A DNA stretch of 64,000 nt from Limnanthes douglasii subsp. nivea (lineage: Eukaryota > Streptophyta > Magnoliopsida > Brassicales > Limnanthaceae), in the NCBI GenBank assembly GCA_036936605.1, contig JAUPFV010000003.1, forward strand, positions 107,889,278 to 107,953,277. The letters are read 5' to 3'. This document shows positions 10,442 to 23,056 of the stretch, piece by piece. The translations under genes were made by a program, and so were the position numbers. Numbering within the stretch: the first letter of the stretch is position 1; each line of letters starts with the position of its first letter. The notes below the pieces were generated by a model, which had not been told where the DNA came from, searched no databases, and was given only the letters and a program-made list of their open reading frames with translations.

Positions 10442-13026
10442 GTAACTAAGTTCGTGAAAATAAATATGTTATTGATGGGTTAAGGCCCAATCAAAATATT
10501 TATTTAAATAAGCTTCTGTATAAAATCTTTTCTCTCGAAGAGGTTGAGTGGAAACACAAAGATTGGTCAATTACTGTCATTGTTAACCTTTGATCACCGG
10601 TGATAGGAGAGAACCCTGGTGATGCTCGAGGAAATACAGTTGTTTTATTTTCTTGCATACTTGATTAGGGGCTTCAATTTCCATATTGAATATTGATATA
10701 GCCAAGTTGTTTGAAACCACTTAACTCTGCCATAACCAACTATCCCTGGAATATTAGTTTTTTCTTCTTTGTAACATTATTTTATCTAGGCTTTATGGCA
10801 AGTCGTTTGCTCTGAATGGCTTTCTAACTTGTTTGGTGATGCATAAATCCATTTTTACTATTCAAATGTAATCACTTTCTCTTATTGTTCATAATCTTCC
10901 TAAACGGATTAAGGGTGAGAAAATAGTTTCTTCTTTGTTACTGGAGATTAGGCTTATTAAAATTGGTCAAAGTGAAGAAATACCACTCGTTGTTTTTGCA
11001 TGCCACTCGTAAGTAGTAATGTTTTTAAAATTTGTTATTATATTTTCTTATATTGTTCTTTTTCTAACTTTATCTACAATTTTTTTGGCTCATGCAACTA
11101 GATATCATATCTATCCTATCTTTGAGGAATATTTGCACAAAAAATATGTTATCCTCAATTGTAAGGCTAAAGAATTTAACTACTCAAATGTTTCGTACTA
11201 GCCCTTCGGTTTTTTTTGCGAATCTAAATTGTGGAGTGAAAAAGTTAAGGACGGTAACTATTCTGATTTATATTTTGTCTGCAGTATTAAAGCAGTGAGT
11301 TATATCATATGAGGGTATGTAAATGACATAGTTTTGGCAGAGAGCTATTCTTCTCAGAAGCGTCCTCTTTGTGGCTCGACTTCAAAGCCTAATGTATTGG
11401 TTCATATTTCTAATGTGTCGGATGTTACAACTTGTATCCCCTAAAATAGAGAAGGAAACAATGATAAATATATCTCCTTTTAAGAGGTATAAACGTGCAA
11501 GTAATTTATACTTTTTTAATTGCTTAAAAATAAGTACTTTTATTTTAAAATTTTGTACCTTTTAATCATGTAACAGGTGGTCGACAAGTTCCTTCTTCTT
11601 CTTTCACAACATGTACTGTTGCTGGTATGCCCCATTGTTTTTACAAGACATGAGTGTGTACCTTTGGAAAATAATTTTGTTTCTCCTGATGATTTAGTTG
11701 TTAGTATTCTTACTCTTGTTGTGACTGACATTTCATTTGTTGATGAACGAATGATTTCTCACATTATTTCTGAGCTTAACTATTTGAAATAAATAGGTTA
11801 TATTCTCCAACGTAAGGTTTTTGGGAGAGGACGTTGTTGATGAAGGTAATTTAATTACTAATAAGAATCTTTATTTAATTAGTAGTAAAATAAAATGGAC
11901 TATGGAGTTTCCTTCAACATGTGCTCCCTCTTTTGTTAACCTTGTTGTTGCTTCAGAATCGACACCGATTGTTATTTTTATTAAGGGTTTATAATTAAAT
12001 AATTTTCGTTCTCTAGGTTTGCGAACTCTTGTTACTTTCTATTTTGCTATTCAAATCGATCGTATTCCAAAAAAACGATTGCTCAGTTTACTGTTTTGGA
12101 TGCCAAAAGACCTAATCGTTATTTGAATATTAGATTCGAGGTTATTGTTTGTAATTATGTACTTTTACTTTATTTATAGATGTTGAATGCTTATTTTTTG
12201 TGCTATGTTTGCAGATTATCTTTAATAAGTTGATGATGTGTAGTCATACCAAGTAAATCATGTAGATTACTTGTCAGATATCTAATCTCTACTTCATGGT
12301 GCTTCATATCCCATTGATGAGCCAAGTGGCTTAAGGGAGGCTCTTGCTTCTAGTTTTAATAGAGAAAAACATTTTAAAAAGTGGTTTTCAAAAAGTGAAG
12401 AGAGAGTGAAGTCTTTATCCGGTCAGGTATAATCTAAAACTTCTAAATTAAGAGATAAATCCCTTGAACTTTTGTAGTATAAAAATGATACTTTGGCACT
12501 TTGGGATAAGATTTCTACTGCAGATCACACTTGGCAGATATGAGAAAATACTTGTAAATGCAAGAACTAAGACTAATGTTGTTGCATCTACTTTAGAAGA
12601 TTTGCACCATTAGTTGGATACTACATCGGCCAGGTATGCTAGTGTATTCATGGAGCTTATTGTTGAGAGTACCGCTCAGTGTCTTAATTTTGAAAAGTAT
12701 CATGTTCATGAAGTTGTTGTGGAGGCGTTGTCCAGGTTTGTATTGGATGTCCATGATCTTATTCCTATTATTAATCTTGATTGTATCTCGTACAATGTTC
12801 CCGAAGCGCCAAATACTATGGTATATACACATAAACTCCTAGTTCTATTCATTTATAATCAAAATGGACTAATAATGACATTATTGAAAAGCTTGAAGAT
12901 GAAAGTAAGAAAAAATGTGAATCTGGTGAATGAAGTAGTACTAATAAGGATGCACCTGAAAGAGGTGACCCCCTGTTTGTTGATTTGTATGTTGGTTATG
13001 GTAGTATTTTCGTTGTTATTTTGTTA
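10442..13026 (+). pseudogene. E4 antisense extra ORF, cut by E1
   Basis: On the plus strand directly after the E1 LTR, protein-like text resumes in mid-sentence: YVIDGLRPNQNIYLNKLLYK (about 10465), then LEEVEWKHKDWSITVIVNL (about 10535). After about 1.7 kb with many stops, a charged helical stretch appears at about 12320-12430 (REALASSFNREKHFKKWFSK, then SEERVKSLSGQ), followed by IIEKLEDESKKKCESGE at about 12875. This fits the convergent coiled-coil ORF of Tat elements on the strand opposite to E4 pol. Exon borders are not resolved. Identification rests mainly on position and composition. Confidence 0.5.
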
Positions 13027-13759
13027 GATCCAGCCTTTTTTGCATTTGTATTTTTATTTTACTTTTTTATTATCAATTTGTTATTGTTGTTGTTGTGACA
13101 ACATATTTTGTACGACACTTGTTTTATTTTGTTAGAATTTTTTTTAAAATAGTTTTGGACGAGTCTTTGTGCATATGACACATCTTGTATTCTCTATTTT
13201 TTTTATTGGTTGATGAGGTATAACAAGTCGATAATTATATTTTTATAAATATTATGATTTTGTACTTGGGCTCTTTATAATTTTTCAAGTATGTTCAGGG
13301 TCCATGACTCCCTCATATGGTTTTTTTTCTTTTTAAGTAGATAGAGCTTTCGATTGCAGATTAACTTTTGATTATCTATATTTTTATTGTTTGTTCTTTC
13401 CAAGTATTTTTTTACACTTGGTCAATTTTACTGTCCATGTTAGTATCGATGAATCTTTAGTCATCGTATTGTTTTTTGTATGGATTATTATTTTTTCTTA
13501 AGTGATCCATTGCTTTTGATGCTTTATTATTCTAGCATTGTTTTAGGAGTTATGCCTTGGGAGTTTTTGAAGTTTCATTTCCTTGATACTATTTTATAGT
13601 TTTTTTGTATATATCAAATCAAAGATGAACCAAATTTTTGGCAAGAAAAGCGTTTAATTAATTTCGAATGACTCGTTAAAACCTTATCGCGCCACTGAGG
13701 GAGGAAATACTGCATCCCCATAGTTTAAGGAATACCTTTTACATTAGTAGTCATATATA

Positions 13760-14110
13760 GGCCTCTTTGATCTGTAGGACTATGATAAGGTCTCAAACAT
13801 TTTATGTTCCAAATATGCCAGAATTGATTTTCCTCATCTTCCATCAACGTATGTGTTCCAGGCTTTGTTATTGCTTCAACTGCTAATGGTCCTTCTAACT
13901 TTGCTTCTAGCTTTTAAAATATTTTTCCTGAGTTGGTTTTTCTTATCATTTGATATAACCATATGGTATTTTTTAAGCTCTCCAACCATTTTCTAGCTGT
14001 TTCATCTATCAATTCATTCATATCCTCCTTTGTCATTATCTTGTTCACTTTGATTTATCCGTTTATTTGAGAATGGAACATGGTAAATTTATTTTCGCAA
14101 CCATACTATT
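13760..14110 (-). pseudogene. E4 integrase C-terminal fragment
   Basis: On the minus strand KLEAKLEGPLAVEAITKPGT (about 13915-13855) and FWHIWNIKCLRPYHS (about 13830-13785) match the Tat pattern K.A..WEGP....E...PGTY.L and TWNI.HLRPYY. Just upstream, MTKEDMNELIDETARKWLE gives a helical segment. The catalytic core is not readable. It marks the 3' end of E4 pol. Confidence 0.6.
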
Positions 14111-15814
14111 CGCACTGCATTGTATGAAAATTTTGTACTAAGACTTTCTCCTCTTATCGTTGATGATAACTCTTGGAGCACTATACCTACAATATATTTG
14201 CTCTTAAAAAGTAAATTACCTATTTTATCTTTACATATTGCGTTGTTTTAGTTTCTTTTCTTTTGGAGTGATGGTTTCCAAGAATAAATAGGTGTGTTTT
14301 ACTCCTAACTCCTTTGAGAATAGTTGCAGGATGTTCATGCTTCAAACTGTTTTGTACAATATGTACATTATCCTCTTATACTTTGATAGTATTCTTTTCG
14401 CTTCTCTTATGTGCTCAAGTTATAGGTCGTGCATACAATAATTTTGTTTTGTCGTTTATATATCTTCTTACTTGCTATTTATTTAATTATATTTACTCTA
14501 TGTTGAAGGTGAGTGTTAGGCAGAGTGATTAATAGTTTTTGTTTCTAACATCGTACATTTTACTGATGGTGTACCAAGTGGAGAAGTTGATGCACTTTCA
14601 ATTATCGTATGTGTGTTTGACATTTTTTCGGGTGTGGGCCACTCAAGTTGAGAAAACAAAAGTATGTAGCTTCCTTTTGGTTTTGTAAAAAAAATTCGAT
14701 CGAAGGCCTTTTGTGGATAGATAAGTTGTATTTCTAATCCTAACTGATTATTTTTTTCTCCTTTAGGTTTAATGTTTCCTATATTCTCTGAATTTTATTA
14801 TATGATGATCGGTCATTCGTATTGGAATCTTGTTAAAATATCGATTAATGTTTGAGATTTCATTTTTCTACTAGGTTTGAGTTTGATACCATAATCTCAT
14901 ATCTATTTTTTTACAATTTAGTCAATCCTCCATAGAAATTGGACTTTTGTAATACATCTCTTAGTTGGAAAGGACTCTTCATGATAATGGTGTATGCTTG
15001 AATATATTATCTCACTTTCTTAGCCGTTACTACCAATGGTAGAGCTAATTTTTCTAATTATGGATATTTATTTTCTGGCAGTAATAAAAATTTACTTACC
15101 TTGTATACGGTTTTGAATTCTGTTATTCCCTGCCTCATTATATTTACGTTGACTACATAATATGACACTGCCAAATATAGGTGCATGTTGTCTTCTTTCT
15201 TAGATTTTGTTAACATCTTCAGTGCTACTAGATTTTATTTTTGTTTATTGTCACCTTCCCCTATTTACTTTTAAGTAACTTATGTTTTGTTGTCTTCCTC
15301 AGAGGATGAGATTTTTTAATTCTCCCCACGATAATAGGTCTGTGCTTTTCGGTAATGACCTTCTTTGTTGTTTAAGAGTAAGATTTCTTTTTTTTGTTAT
15401 CGGTTTGAAATTGTTGTTTATATTTAACTGGTGATTTATGAACTTGGATGGGGCTTCATTTACATAGTATGTATATCAAACAAATATAGCTAGATTACTT
15501 TTTGAAAATTTTAAAATTTCATACATGAGATCTGTTGGTATCTCCTTGTCAATTTTCATTGTTTTTGCTTTCTTCATGATGACATCTTTCGTTTCTCCCC
15601 CTGTTGAATTAACTGAAATCCTTCTCTAGGGTCATATTCTTCCTTCATGATGACTATATTGTCATCTTATTTGTATGTTTTAGAGACAGTGATATTGCAA
15701 AACATTCCCTACTTGCTTTTTGGTTTCCTCTTATTAGTCACTTTACCATTTATGAGGTATCTTAAGAACTAACGTAATATTAATACTATAACATATATAT
15801 GTGTTTAGCCATGA
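14111..15814. other. E4 pol region, unreadable
   Basis: Expected to hold RT, RNase H and the integrase core of E4, but is only 1.7 kb instead of roughly 3 kb. I found no RT, RNase H or integrase motif in any frame. It is very T-rich on the plus strand. Confidence 0.4.
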
Positions 15815-16110
15815 TCAGCCTAAGATTATATCATACAAAGATTGTACATCTACTATCATAAAAATATATGTTACCATTTTGCGTAATTCTTGTTTTCTCA
15901 ATGTCATGTCCAAATTTAATTCTCCCAAAACTGTTATATGTGCACCTTTAAACCTCATCGAGATCCTTTGATTTTTTATTAGAGTTGGTACTCCCCTCAT
16001 TTTTCATACGTAACTCAGTATATGATATTTTTCAAGCTACTTATATCAATCATCACTCACTTACATTTTTATCCTACTAGTTCTACTATGATTGATATTG
16101 TATTAATACG
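15815..16110 (-). pseudogene. E4 aspartic protease fragment
   Basis: The minus strand reads VMIDISSLKNIIY at about 16085-16045, corresponding to the protease motif (V/L)IDTGSS.NI, with Asp-Ile-Ser in place of Asp-Thr-Gly. It is followed by LGELNLDMTLRKQELRK and FMIVDVQSLYDIILG (15860-15818), which matches the conserved domain end F.VVD..S.YN.ILG. A stop separates the halves. The active site is not functional as read. Confidence 0.7.
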
Positions 16111-16283
16111 GGAAGAAGCTACTCCTCTGAGATCATCGTATGCGAAGGACATCTTGGGGTACGAGGTTTTTTAAAAGTGTAGGGACGTTTTTCCTTGACA
16201 TACTATCTCAATCTCATCGGTGTATATTTTCCGTGCTATTTTTGTTACTGCGGAGTACAAATCTCCCTCGACAATTACTCTTA

Positions 16284-16288
<5 letters not shown>

Positions 16289-16370
<82 letters not shown>
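16289..16370. repeat. (TA)41 microsatellite
   Basis: Uninterrupted TA dinucleotides between the gag zinc knuckle and the protease of E4. Long open frames of Tyr-Ile repeats here are an artefact of the repeat. Confidence 0.95.
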
Positions 16371-16373
<3 letters not shown>

Positions 16374-16554
16374 TGGCCCAAATTTTCTACCTTTTCTGGT
16401 TGCTCCATTCCTATTAAGATATTTGTATTCAGCATTTTTTAGCTGTTGTTGAGGCTGATGTTATGGCATTACCTCATCCTTGTTTGTACTTCTCTCTTGA
16501 TTTATTTTTGAAAATTTTATTTAATTTTCCTTTATTTACTAGGATTTGGACTTC

Positions 16555-17640
16555 ATCCTGCGAAGACCAGCATTCTTTAATGTAGTGACCTATGTCACCA
16601 TGACACTTACAATATTTGTGTTTATCTTTATTTTCCTTTAGTTCCGAATCTTTTTGGGTTTTATTATTATTATATAGAATCTTTTATTTTCTCATAAATT
16701 ACCGTAAGTGACTTTGTTAGCTCTGTGAATGGTCCTCTCGGTGGTCTATCAGCTCCTCTCACATTTCCTACTTTTAGTGGTCTTGGCTAACTTCTTCTCA
16801 GCTAACTTTTGGTGTACTCCATCAGACTTTCATTATCTTTTTATTTACAGTAGACTATGTGGTTCTTGTCTCCTTTATATCTTTTGAACCTACAAAATAG
16901 TTTTAAAATACAGATTGAAGTGCTTTATAATTATTTATGTAGCCTGGTGGGAGGCTATGGAACCATTGCATTGTTGTTCCTCTTAAATTCATAGAAAAAT
17001 CCCGACATTTTATCTCATTATCCTCTTTATATTACAGCATCTCTCGCTGTTAAAATTCTAAATATGGTGTTCTTGATCCTATTTTCTATCGTATTTATCT
17101 ATTTTGTTGTTATCATAGCACGGTGGCATGACTCAATATAATATCTTCGGTGCTAATAGGGATTTATAATCTACTTGAGGTTCTTCATCTTCATGAAGAT
17201 CATTCATCCCATTCATGTACGGGTAAGCCTGTTGGCACCCTAGCTCTTTTCACTGTGTTCCCTTTGATTCAAATTTGTTCTTCGATTGTCCTTCCTGAAT
17301 TTATGGACTTGAGTATATGTATCTCATTTGATACATCAAAACATTATGGATCCATCCATGTATATTGTATGGTTACTATCGTTGAGCATGGTACAATAAA
17401 TATTTTGATAGGGCCCTCTTTTTGCGCCTTGGGGCATGTCCAGTTGAGTTGTTGGACCGGATAGTTAAATTGAACATAATTTGGGTATGTATTATAACCT
17501 GGTAAGGGCATAAATCCTTCGCTAGATCTTTGCTCAGAGCTTTCCCTTTCACTTCCATCTACCTGTCTCCTAACCTTCTTGTTTTCACGATCATTTTCTT
17601 CATGTCTGTCACGCAATGACACTAAGATAGCATCATTTCC
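16555..17640 (-). pseudogene. E4 gag
   Basis: Minus strand. The capsid domain is at about 17015-16885: CRDFSMNLRGTTMQWFHSLP, then PPGYINNYKALQSVF, a stop, and NYFVGS, the Retrotrans_gag signature. The zinc knuckle YCKCHGDIGHYIKEC lies at about 16612-16570. The N-terminal side (about 17344-17622) is charged (DRHEENDRENKKVRRQVDG) and Pro/Tyr-rich. Frames change several times. The zinc knuckle type agrees with Tat Gag. Confidence 0.75.
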
Positions 17641-17944
17641 TTATTCACCGTCCCTAGTGTCGACGGTTTGAACGACAGACTTGATCCTGCGAAACTGAGA
17701 TAGGAGTTGCTCCTACAGATGCAAAAAATCTCTTGCTTGCTCACTTATCAAGTATTGAGCCGCTCGATCTCAGTTGGAGATGGTAACTTCGCCTTCTTTT
17801 CTTTTGGTACGACTTTGACTTTTGGTTGTTGATTCAGTAGAAACTCTGTTTTGATCTCTTTGTCGGCTAACAAGTATGTATTTTATAGAACATTTGACAT
17901 CTTAATTTTTTATTGTTTTACTTTTGATGGAAACAAAAAAAAAT

Positions 17945-17967
17945 GGGTTCGCATATACAACGCTAAT
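17945..17967 (-). other. E4 primer-binding site, eroded
   Basis: On the minus strand ATTAGCGTTGTATATGCGAA resembles the common Tat site ATTGGCGCCGTCTGTGGGAA, and comes directly after a CCACATCA end that would close the 5' LTR. E3 has a similar site. Confidence 0.5.
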
Positions 17968-18760
17968 TGATGTGGATAATTTAGACCGCTATGCTTAGAC
18001 AAAACGGAGAATGATCTAAATATAAATGGAATACTGTTTAAGACTAGTAATGAGAATGAATAAGACTAGTAATGAGAATGAATAAGGTAAACGAATACAA
18101 GAATAAAAAAGATTGAAAAAATGCTTAAGACTAATAAAGAAAATGAATAAGGTAAATCAGTATAACATAAGAGAAGATTAGAAAGAATGAATAAGGTAAA
18201 TGAGTACATGAATAAGAAAAGATTATAAGAAAATAGTTGTGTTTAATGATGGCAAATATCTCATAAATATTTAAATAATAATAATAAATATTTATTTAAT
18301 TACTATAACACGTTAAATATATTTTAAATTAATTTGATTAAATATCTTATAACTATGAATCGTTTACTCCAGACGATACTAATTACATTTTTATTAAAGA
18401 TCTAAAACCACTTAACTTTTAATTAAAAGTAATCCATTTTCGTGATATTATAACATTTAACAGGCGTTATATATATATGACACATATAATTATAATGTAC
18501 CAAAATATAAATATAATCGGTCTCGAAATTCTGTTCAAATATATACGGTCATTAATTTGTGCTATATTGGGTTTAAAGGATCGAGGCCAAACATAAACAT
18601 CATGACAACATCAAAAGATTTGGACTCGGACCAGAAATCAAAGCTGGTTCTGTTTGACGAATCCTGAAGTGTCAGAGATATATTCATTTGAAAAATAAAT
18701 GTCCGGATAAACACCGACATAAAGGATAAAGTTTTGGAACTTGTTTTGTTTAAAAATTTG
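17968..18760 (-). repeat. Presumed E4 5' LTR (right limit uncertain)
   Basis: Non-coding AT-rich sequence beginning TGATGTGG on the plus strand, next to the primer site. A perfect 22-bp tandem duplication (AGACTAGTAATGAGAATGAATA) lies at 18041-18062 and 18063-18084, with further decayed AATGAATAAGGTAAA units to 18215. The partner LTR is outside the window, so the outer end is a guess. Confidence 0.4.
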
Positions 18761-19002
18761 TCAGTGCTATTTTTTCAAAGACTACGGTTACGTTTTCGAT
18801 ATATTGAAACGTACTTACTTATATTTTAGTAATGGAATAGTTATTTGGAAGAAAAGTAAAATCAATATGTATATTTGAGAAACCATTTTTGACCATTCGT
18901 CTTAAATAAATAGCAAGTAAATTTAGTAAGTATTTAGCGTTTTCATAATATATGAATACCGCTATACTTTTTATTAAACCAAAAAAAATAGAAAAACTAC
19001 TC

Positions 19003-19060
19003 GAAAATACTTTCTCAAGTGTGTTATCCAGTTCTATTCTGTTCTAGTACATAAATATTG
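19003..19060 (+). repeat. Degenerate left inverted end of the large MULE
   Basis: CTATTCTGTTCTAGTAC is the best conserved part; its inverted partner at about 31717-31740 reads CTATATTGTTATCTAGTAC. Identity over the whole block is only moderate. Confidence 0.4.
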
Positions 19061-19113
19061 AATATCACGGATTAGTACTTAAAATAATTTTTTAGACAAA
19101 AATAACCCTGAAG

Positions 19114-19121
19114 TATATAAA
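19114..19121 (+). promoter_or_regulatory. TATA box of the Ulp1-like gene
   Basis: TATATAAA about 110 bp inside the left end of the MULE, followed by a leader of about 250 nt ending in a good 5' splice site (CAAG/GTACGT at 19378/19379). Confidence 0.55.
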
Positions 19122-19144
19122 GAGAAAAATAGGTTGTGCGTTGC

Positions 19145-22100
19145 TTTTTAGACCTTTAATCTAAATTCCCCCCACAAATCGTTCTGAATACCAAAAGCCA
19201 AAGTAAGAAAGTTTGAAAGCCTAAAAGAAGTTCAGGTTTGTTGTCGTTGTTCAATCTCTGGCGAAGGGAGGGACTAGTAAGAAATCGTGTTTGGTGGCAC
19301 ACTTCATATGGTAGTGAACATCGAACCTTTAACCGGTGAACGTTGAAATAGTGTTTATCAGTATAAAATCGTTTCAAGGTACGTCAAAACTGTTTATAGT
19401 TTATTAAGGTATGTTCTTGGTTGTTTGAATTACAGTCTCCCTGTTTAAAGTCCGCATTTTTGTTTAAAGTGAAACTTAGGTAGGCCTATTTACCGGCCTA
19501 TAATCGGTTTATTGTTGATAACCGTGGATAGACGGTGTATTGTTGGTTTGCTGCTGTTTAGTTTGCAGAGAAAATCGCGTTATAGGTATTGGGTTGTTTT
19601 TTATAGCCTTTAGTAGTTGTCGAATGTACTGTTTTGTTTTATTTTTTCTAGTTTTGAGTTATAGAACCTGTGTTTGAATTGCGTGCATGCCTTTTTAAAA
19701 GAGAAATCGCGCAATCTATCATTTTGCAGAAGGTATATCACGTCTTTATGAATATGACATTGCGATGGTAGTGTAATGGTTATAGTGTGTAATTGTATCT
19801 CACGTAAATGGATGGTTGTAAATCGCAGCGTTTCATAATAGTTGAACGTAAATCGTGATGTGTTTGGGTTCTTCTGAACCAAAATAGCATCGTGTCTTAA
19901 AATTGTTTAAGAAAATCGTGCAGTATGTATAATTAGTGCATGTATGCCGCATCAACTAATCAATTCAAAAAAATGGGTAATTTCATTTTGTTATTGCAGG
20001 TTGAACTATTGCCAAAGGTTATTTCTACAGATCTGGTTTAATCAGCATATTGAATTTGCTACAGAAAAACATAGTTACTGAGGAACGTATTGAGGTTGCG
20101 AAGAACACACCATTGAAAGCTTCCTTCATGCTACGCAACGAATATATTTGGAAGAAGAAGTTTAATAAGGCGATAGAGGATATTGTGAATATATATTATG
20201 TGAAGGAAAAGTCGTTTAGAATTAGGTCAGAGAAGGTAAAACTGACAACGAAAGACGTTAAAGCCATTTTTGGTCTTAAACACGGAACGAAGGAAATGCC
20301 TATGAACAAAGCAAGAGCATTCACTGGTCGATTTGTTGATGGAGCAGAGAACTAGTCTCTACTGATGCAAAAATATTTTTTGAGTCAAAGGGCTAGGAAA
20401 AGTGGACCGAAAAACCAAAAATTTATTTCACAGGCGATGATTATTTGTATTGTGTTGTTTGACAATATCCAATAAACTTACCAGTGTCTGTTTTATTACA
20501 TGAAGCCATAGAGAAAGCAATAAAGGATAGTGGGAAGGAATCTGCAAATGACGTTGCGTAGCTGTTGATACTCTTTATTTGCTTTACCCTATTCTACTCT
20601 GTATCCGCGGATATAATGGAACAAACTTTGGTCTTCTACGTAGAAGGCATGCTGAAAATTAATGACTATGATTGGTCTGGGGCAATTGTTGAGAAGATTA
20701 GCAGGTCGATGGACAATTTTTTAAAGAAAGGGGCACTTGATCGCGTTATCGGACGCGTAACAGTTTTATTTATGAGTATGAGTTCCTAATGTAGCATGTT
20801 TTTTTTGTTTGAAGAGTGATGCGACTGTTTATTTTTTTGCAGCCCTTTATAATGGAGCACACTACATTAGGGGATGATTTTGTAAGGCCCAACATGATAC
20901 CTAGGTGCTACAAATGGTGGGGGCTGGACTGCAAAGTATCAACAATAGCGATGATTAAAAGGTTGCGGAAGCTGCGTGATGATGAGGTAAAAGATATTTG
21001 TTGTTAGTTGTTAGGTATTGCATGGATGAATTGTAGATGTGGCAGTATTTTAATTTTGTTGTGAGTGGCACTATGAATGAAAATATTTGTAAATTCGTAT
21101 GATTTACAATTAACTGAAATATATTATAAATATCGTGAATAATATGGAAGTTGAGACTCGCGTGATAATTATAAGACGAACTGTGTACTGTATTTTTACA
21201 GAATTACCAGCTTAAATCTAAGTAAATAAATCGCGTGATATGATATTAGTAAATCTCTTGATATAACTTAATATATTCGAAATTGTGCTTTTAGTTGGTG
21301 AGATCATTCTCGCACGATATGTGACTAACGAATCACAAACTGGATTTTTAAACAACTACTCTTAAATAAATTAATAAATAAATCGCATAATGTTATACAA
21401 GTAAGTCGCTTTATATTGATTGTTAGATACTTACATCGCGTGTTGTAGATCTTGGAACGAGAGATAACCTTATGTGAGGTTGAAGAAATGGCCTTCGGGT
21501 CGAGTGAGATGGGGGGAGACTTTGAAGGTTTACATGTGGGGCGTGGACAGAGGTCAAACAAACAGAAAAAATCAATTGGCCGAAGAAGGGGAAAAAGAAC
21601 AAAGTTTTGTACCGAGGCTCAAACAAATGAAATGGAATTTAAGGACCTGTCACCTACAGCAGATTACAGTGACGCTGCGGAGGACAACGAATTACCACTA
21701 CAAAGGTGGTTGGAACAGTAGAAAAGTACACCAGATAAAGGGAAGTTAATATAACAGAAAACTTTTATTGGGGATAGCAGTAAAGAACGCAGTTCCAAAA
21801 TTCAGTTGAAGAAGATGACAATTTACAAGGCGCACGCTTGTAATTTTTTTTATTTAAGAGAATAGAAGATATTAGAAAGAAAAGAAGTTGCAAGTACAGG
21901 TACTCGATGGAAAATAAACGCCTTAAGATTTATCTGGCACGAAAAATAGAAAAATAATTTATTTATAAGGTTGTTATTATAATGAACATGAATGTGAAAT
22001 AAGTAAGTACTAATATTTTACATGTTTTTTTTTCAAATATTGAAGAACTCCAAAGGGAGGTAGCATCCTTGACTTTAAAGCTTGAATAACAGGTTGAAAA

Positions 22101-23056
22101 TGATGAAGGCGTTAAGGAAGCACTTGAGAAGGTTTGTGGAATGTCACTCTGTTCGGTAGAAGAAGAGTCACCAGAGAAAGTAGTAGAGGTACCCAAAAGA
22201 GGGGATGAGGTTCCTAAAACCAGGGTATATGCTTCAAGAAAACATGGTTTCAAAATGATAGAGGTTGAAGGAAAAAAATGAGAAAGAAGGAAATGTTGTA
22301 GAGGTTTATACATCGGAGGACAAAAAAGAAGAGACAGACTATGAAGCTGAAGTTAAAGAGGACACAGTTTATAAGAAGAATGATGATGGAGCTGATGATA
22401 GACCAAACAATTTTATTGTGACATATGGTGAGGGGCATCAAAATGATAAAGCTTTGTATTTTTTAGGTGTTGATCATTGTAGGCTTGTGCATGAAGATTT
22501 TGGAAAAGTTGTACCAGCTGAAACAGGGGTAGATAAGGTTGAAAAGAAGGTTGAAGTAACCACACATGAAGCAAATATGGGTGATGGTGAAATAACAGTA
22601 GAGGTTCAAGTAGAAAAATTTGTTGACGTAACAGTGGGTGAGAACCACGACAAGTCAGTTGAGGAATCTGTTGCGGTGAAGCACAATAGTACGACAGTAG
22701 TTATTTTTGAAAAGGTTATTGAAGCAACACCACCAGAACCAGTTATTGTGCATACTGGTTCAGTAGGAGAGGTGATAAAGCAAGACCAAATAGACGCAAT
22801 ATTGAACCAAGAAATAGAAAATGAGAGTAAATAAGTGGTTGTGGAAGAAGATAATAAATTGAAGGAAAATGAAAATCGCGTAGAGATGGGAGATGATGTA
22901 CCAAGTGTTGATGTTGCGAGCCAAAATTCGGACGTTGATTTGGCTGCTAAACCTGTTCGGGAGGTAACAAGTGGCACGGTTGGATATTCTGGATTTACGG
23001 ATGTCATGGAACTGAATGTAGTTGCGGTTGAAGAGAGTAACATCAACGTACGCTAG
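19145..23056 (+). pseudogene. Ulp1-like gene, leader and N-terminal half (DUF1985-like region, coiled coil, acidic region)
   Basis: A leader exon ends at 19378 and intron 1 runs 19379-19999 (GTACGT to TTATTGCAG). Then GYFYRSGLISILNLLQKN and LTTKDVKAIFGLKHGT give the start of the domain seen in plant Ulp1-associated proteins. After frame breaks at about 20355 and 20560 follow LHEAIEKAIKDSGKESA, TLVFYVEGMLKINDYDWSGA, then exon 20842-20985 (MEHTTLGDDFVRPNMIPRCY) flanked by TTTTTTGCAG and GAG/GTAAAAG. Intron 20986-21448 leads to EREITLCEVEEMAFGSSEMG and a basic patch (GRRRGKRTK). A coiled coil (ELQREVASLTLKLE) lies at about 22042 and a Glu/Val-rich region at 22265-23056. Several stops show that it is decayed. 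Confidence 0.65.

Larger units (their letters stand above)
10442..18760 (-). mobile_element. E4: old Ty3/gypsy Tat-type element, minus strand, interrupted by E1
   Basis: From high to low coordinates: a likely 5' LTR, primer site, gag, protease, an unreadable stretch, an integrase C-terminus, and on the opposite strand a coiled-coil ORF. That order matches E1, E2 and E3. The 3' LTR and the start of the antisense ORF lie left of E1, outside the window. RT and both RNase H domains are not recognisable between 14110 and 15815, so they are deleted or badly eroded. The right boundary is approximate because no second LTR is available for comparison. Confidence 0.65.

Noticed and set aside
16195..16452. 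Open frames of Tyr-Ile repeats on both strands
   Set aside because: Artefact of the (TA)41 microsatellite; the same applies to 32694-32948.
18041..18215. Possible CRISPR-like or minisatellite array of AATGAATAAGGTAAA units
   Set aside because: Only one perfect 22-bp duplication and a few decayed units inside a presumed plant LTR; no regular spacing.
22606..23046. 146-codon minus-strand ORF, Ser/Thr-rich
   Set aside because: Complement of the acidic region of the Ulp1-like gene.
20050..23056. Plant mobile domain (aminotransferase-like) host gene
   Set aside because: The text fits better with the DUF1985-like partner of Ulp1 in MULEs, given the C48 domain downstream and the transposase in the same element.
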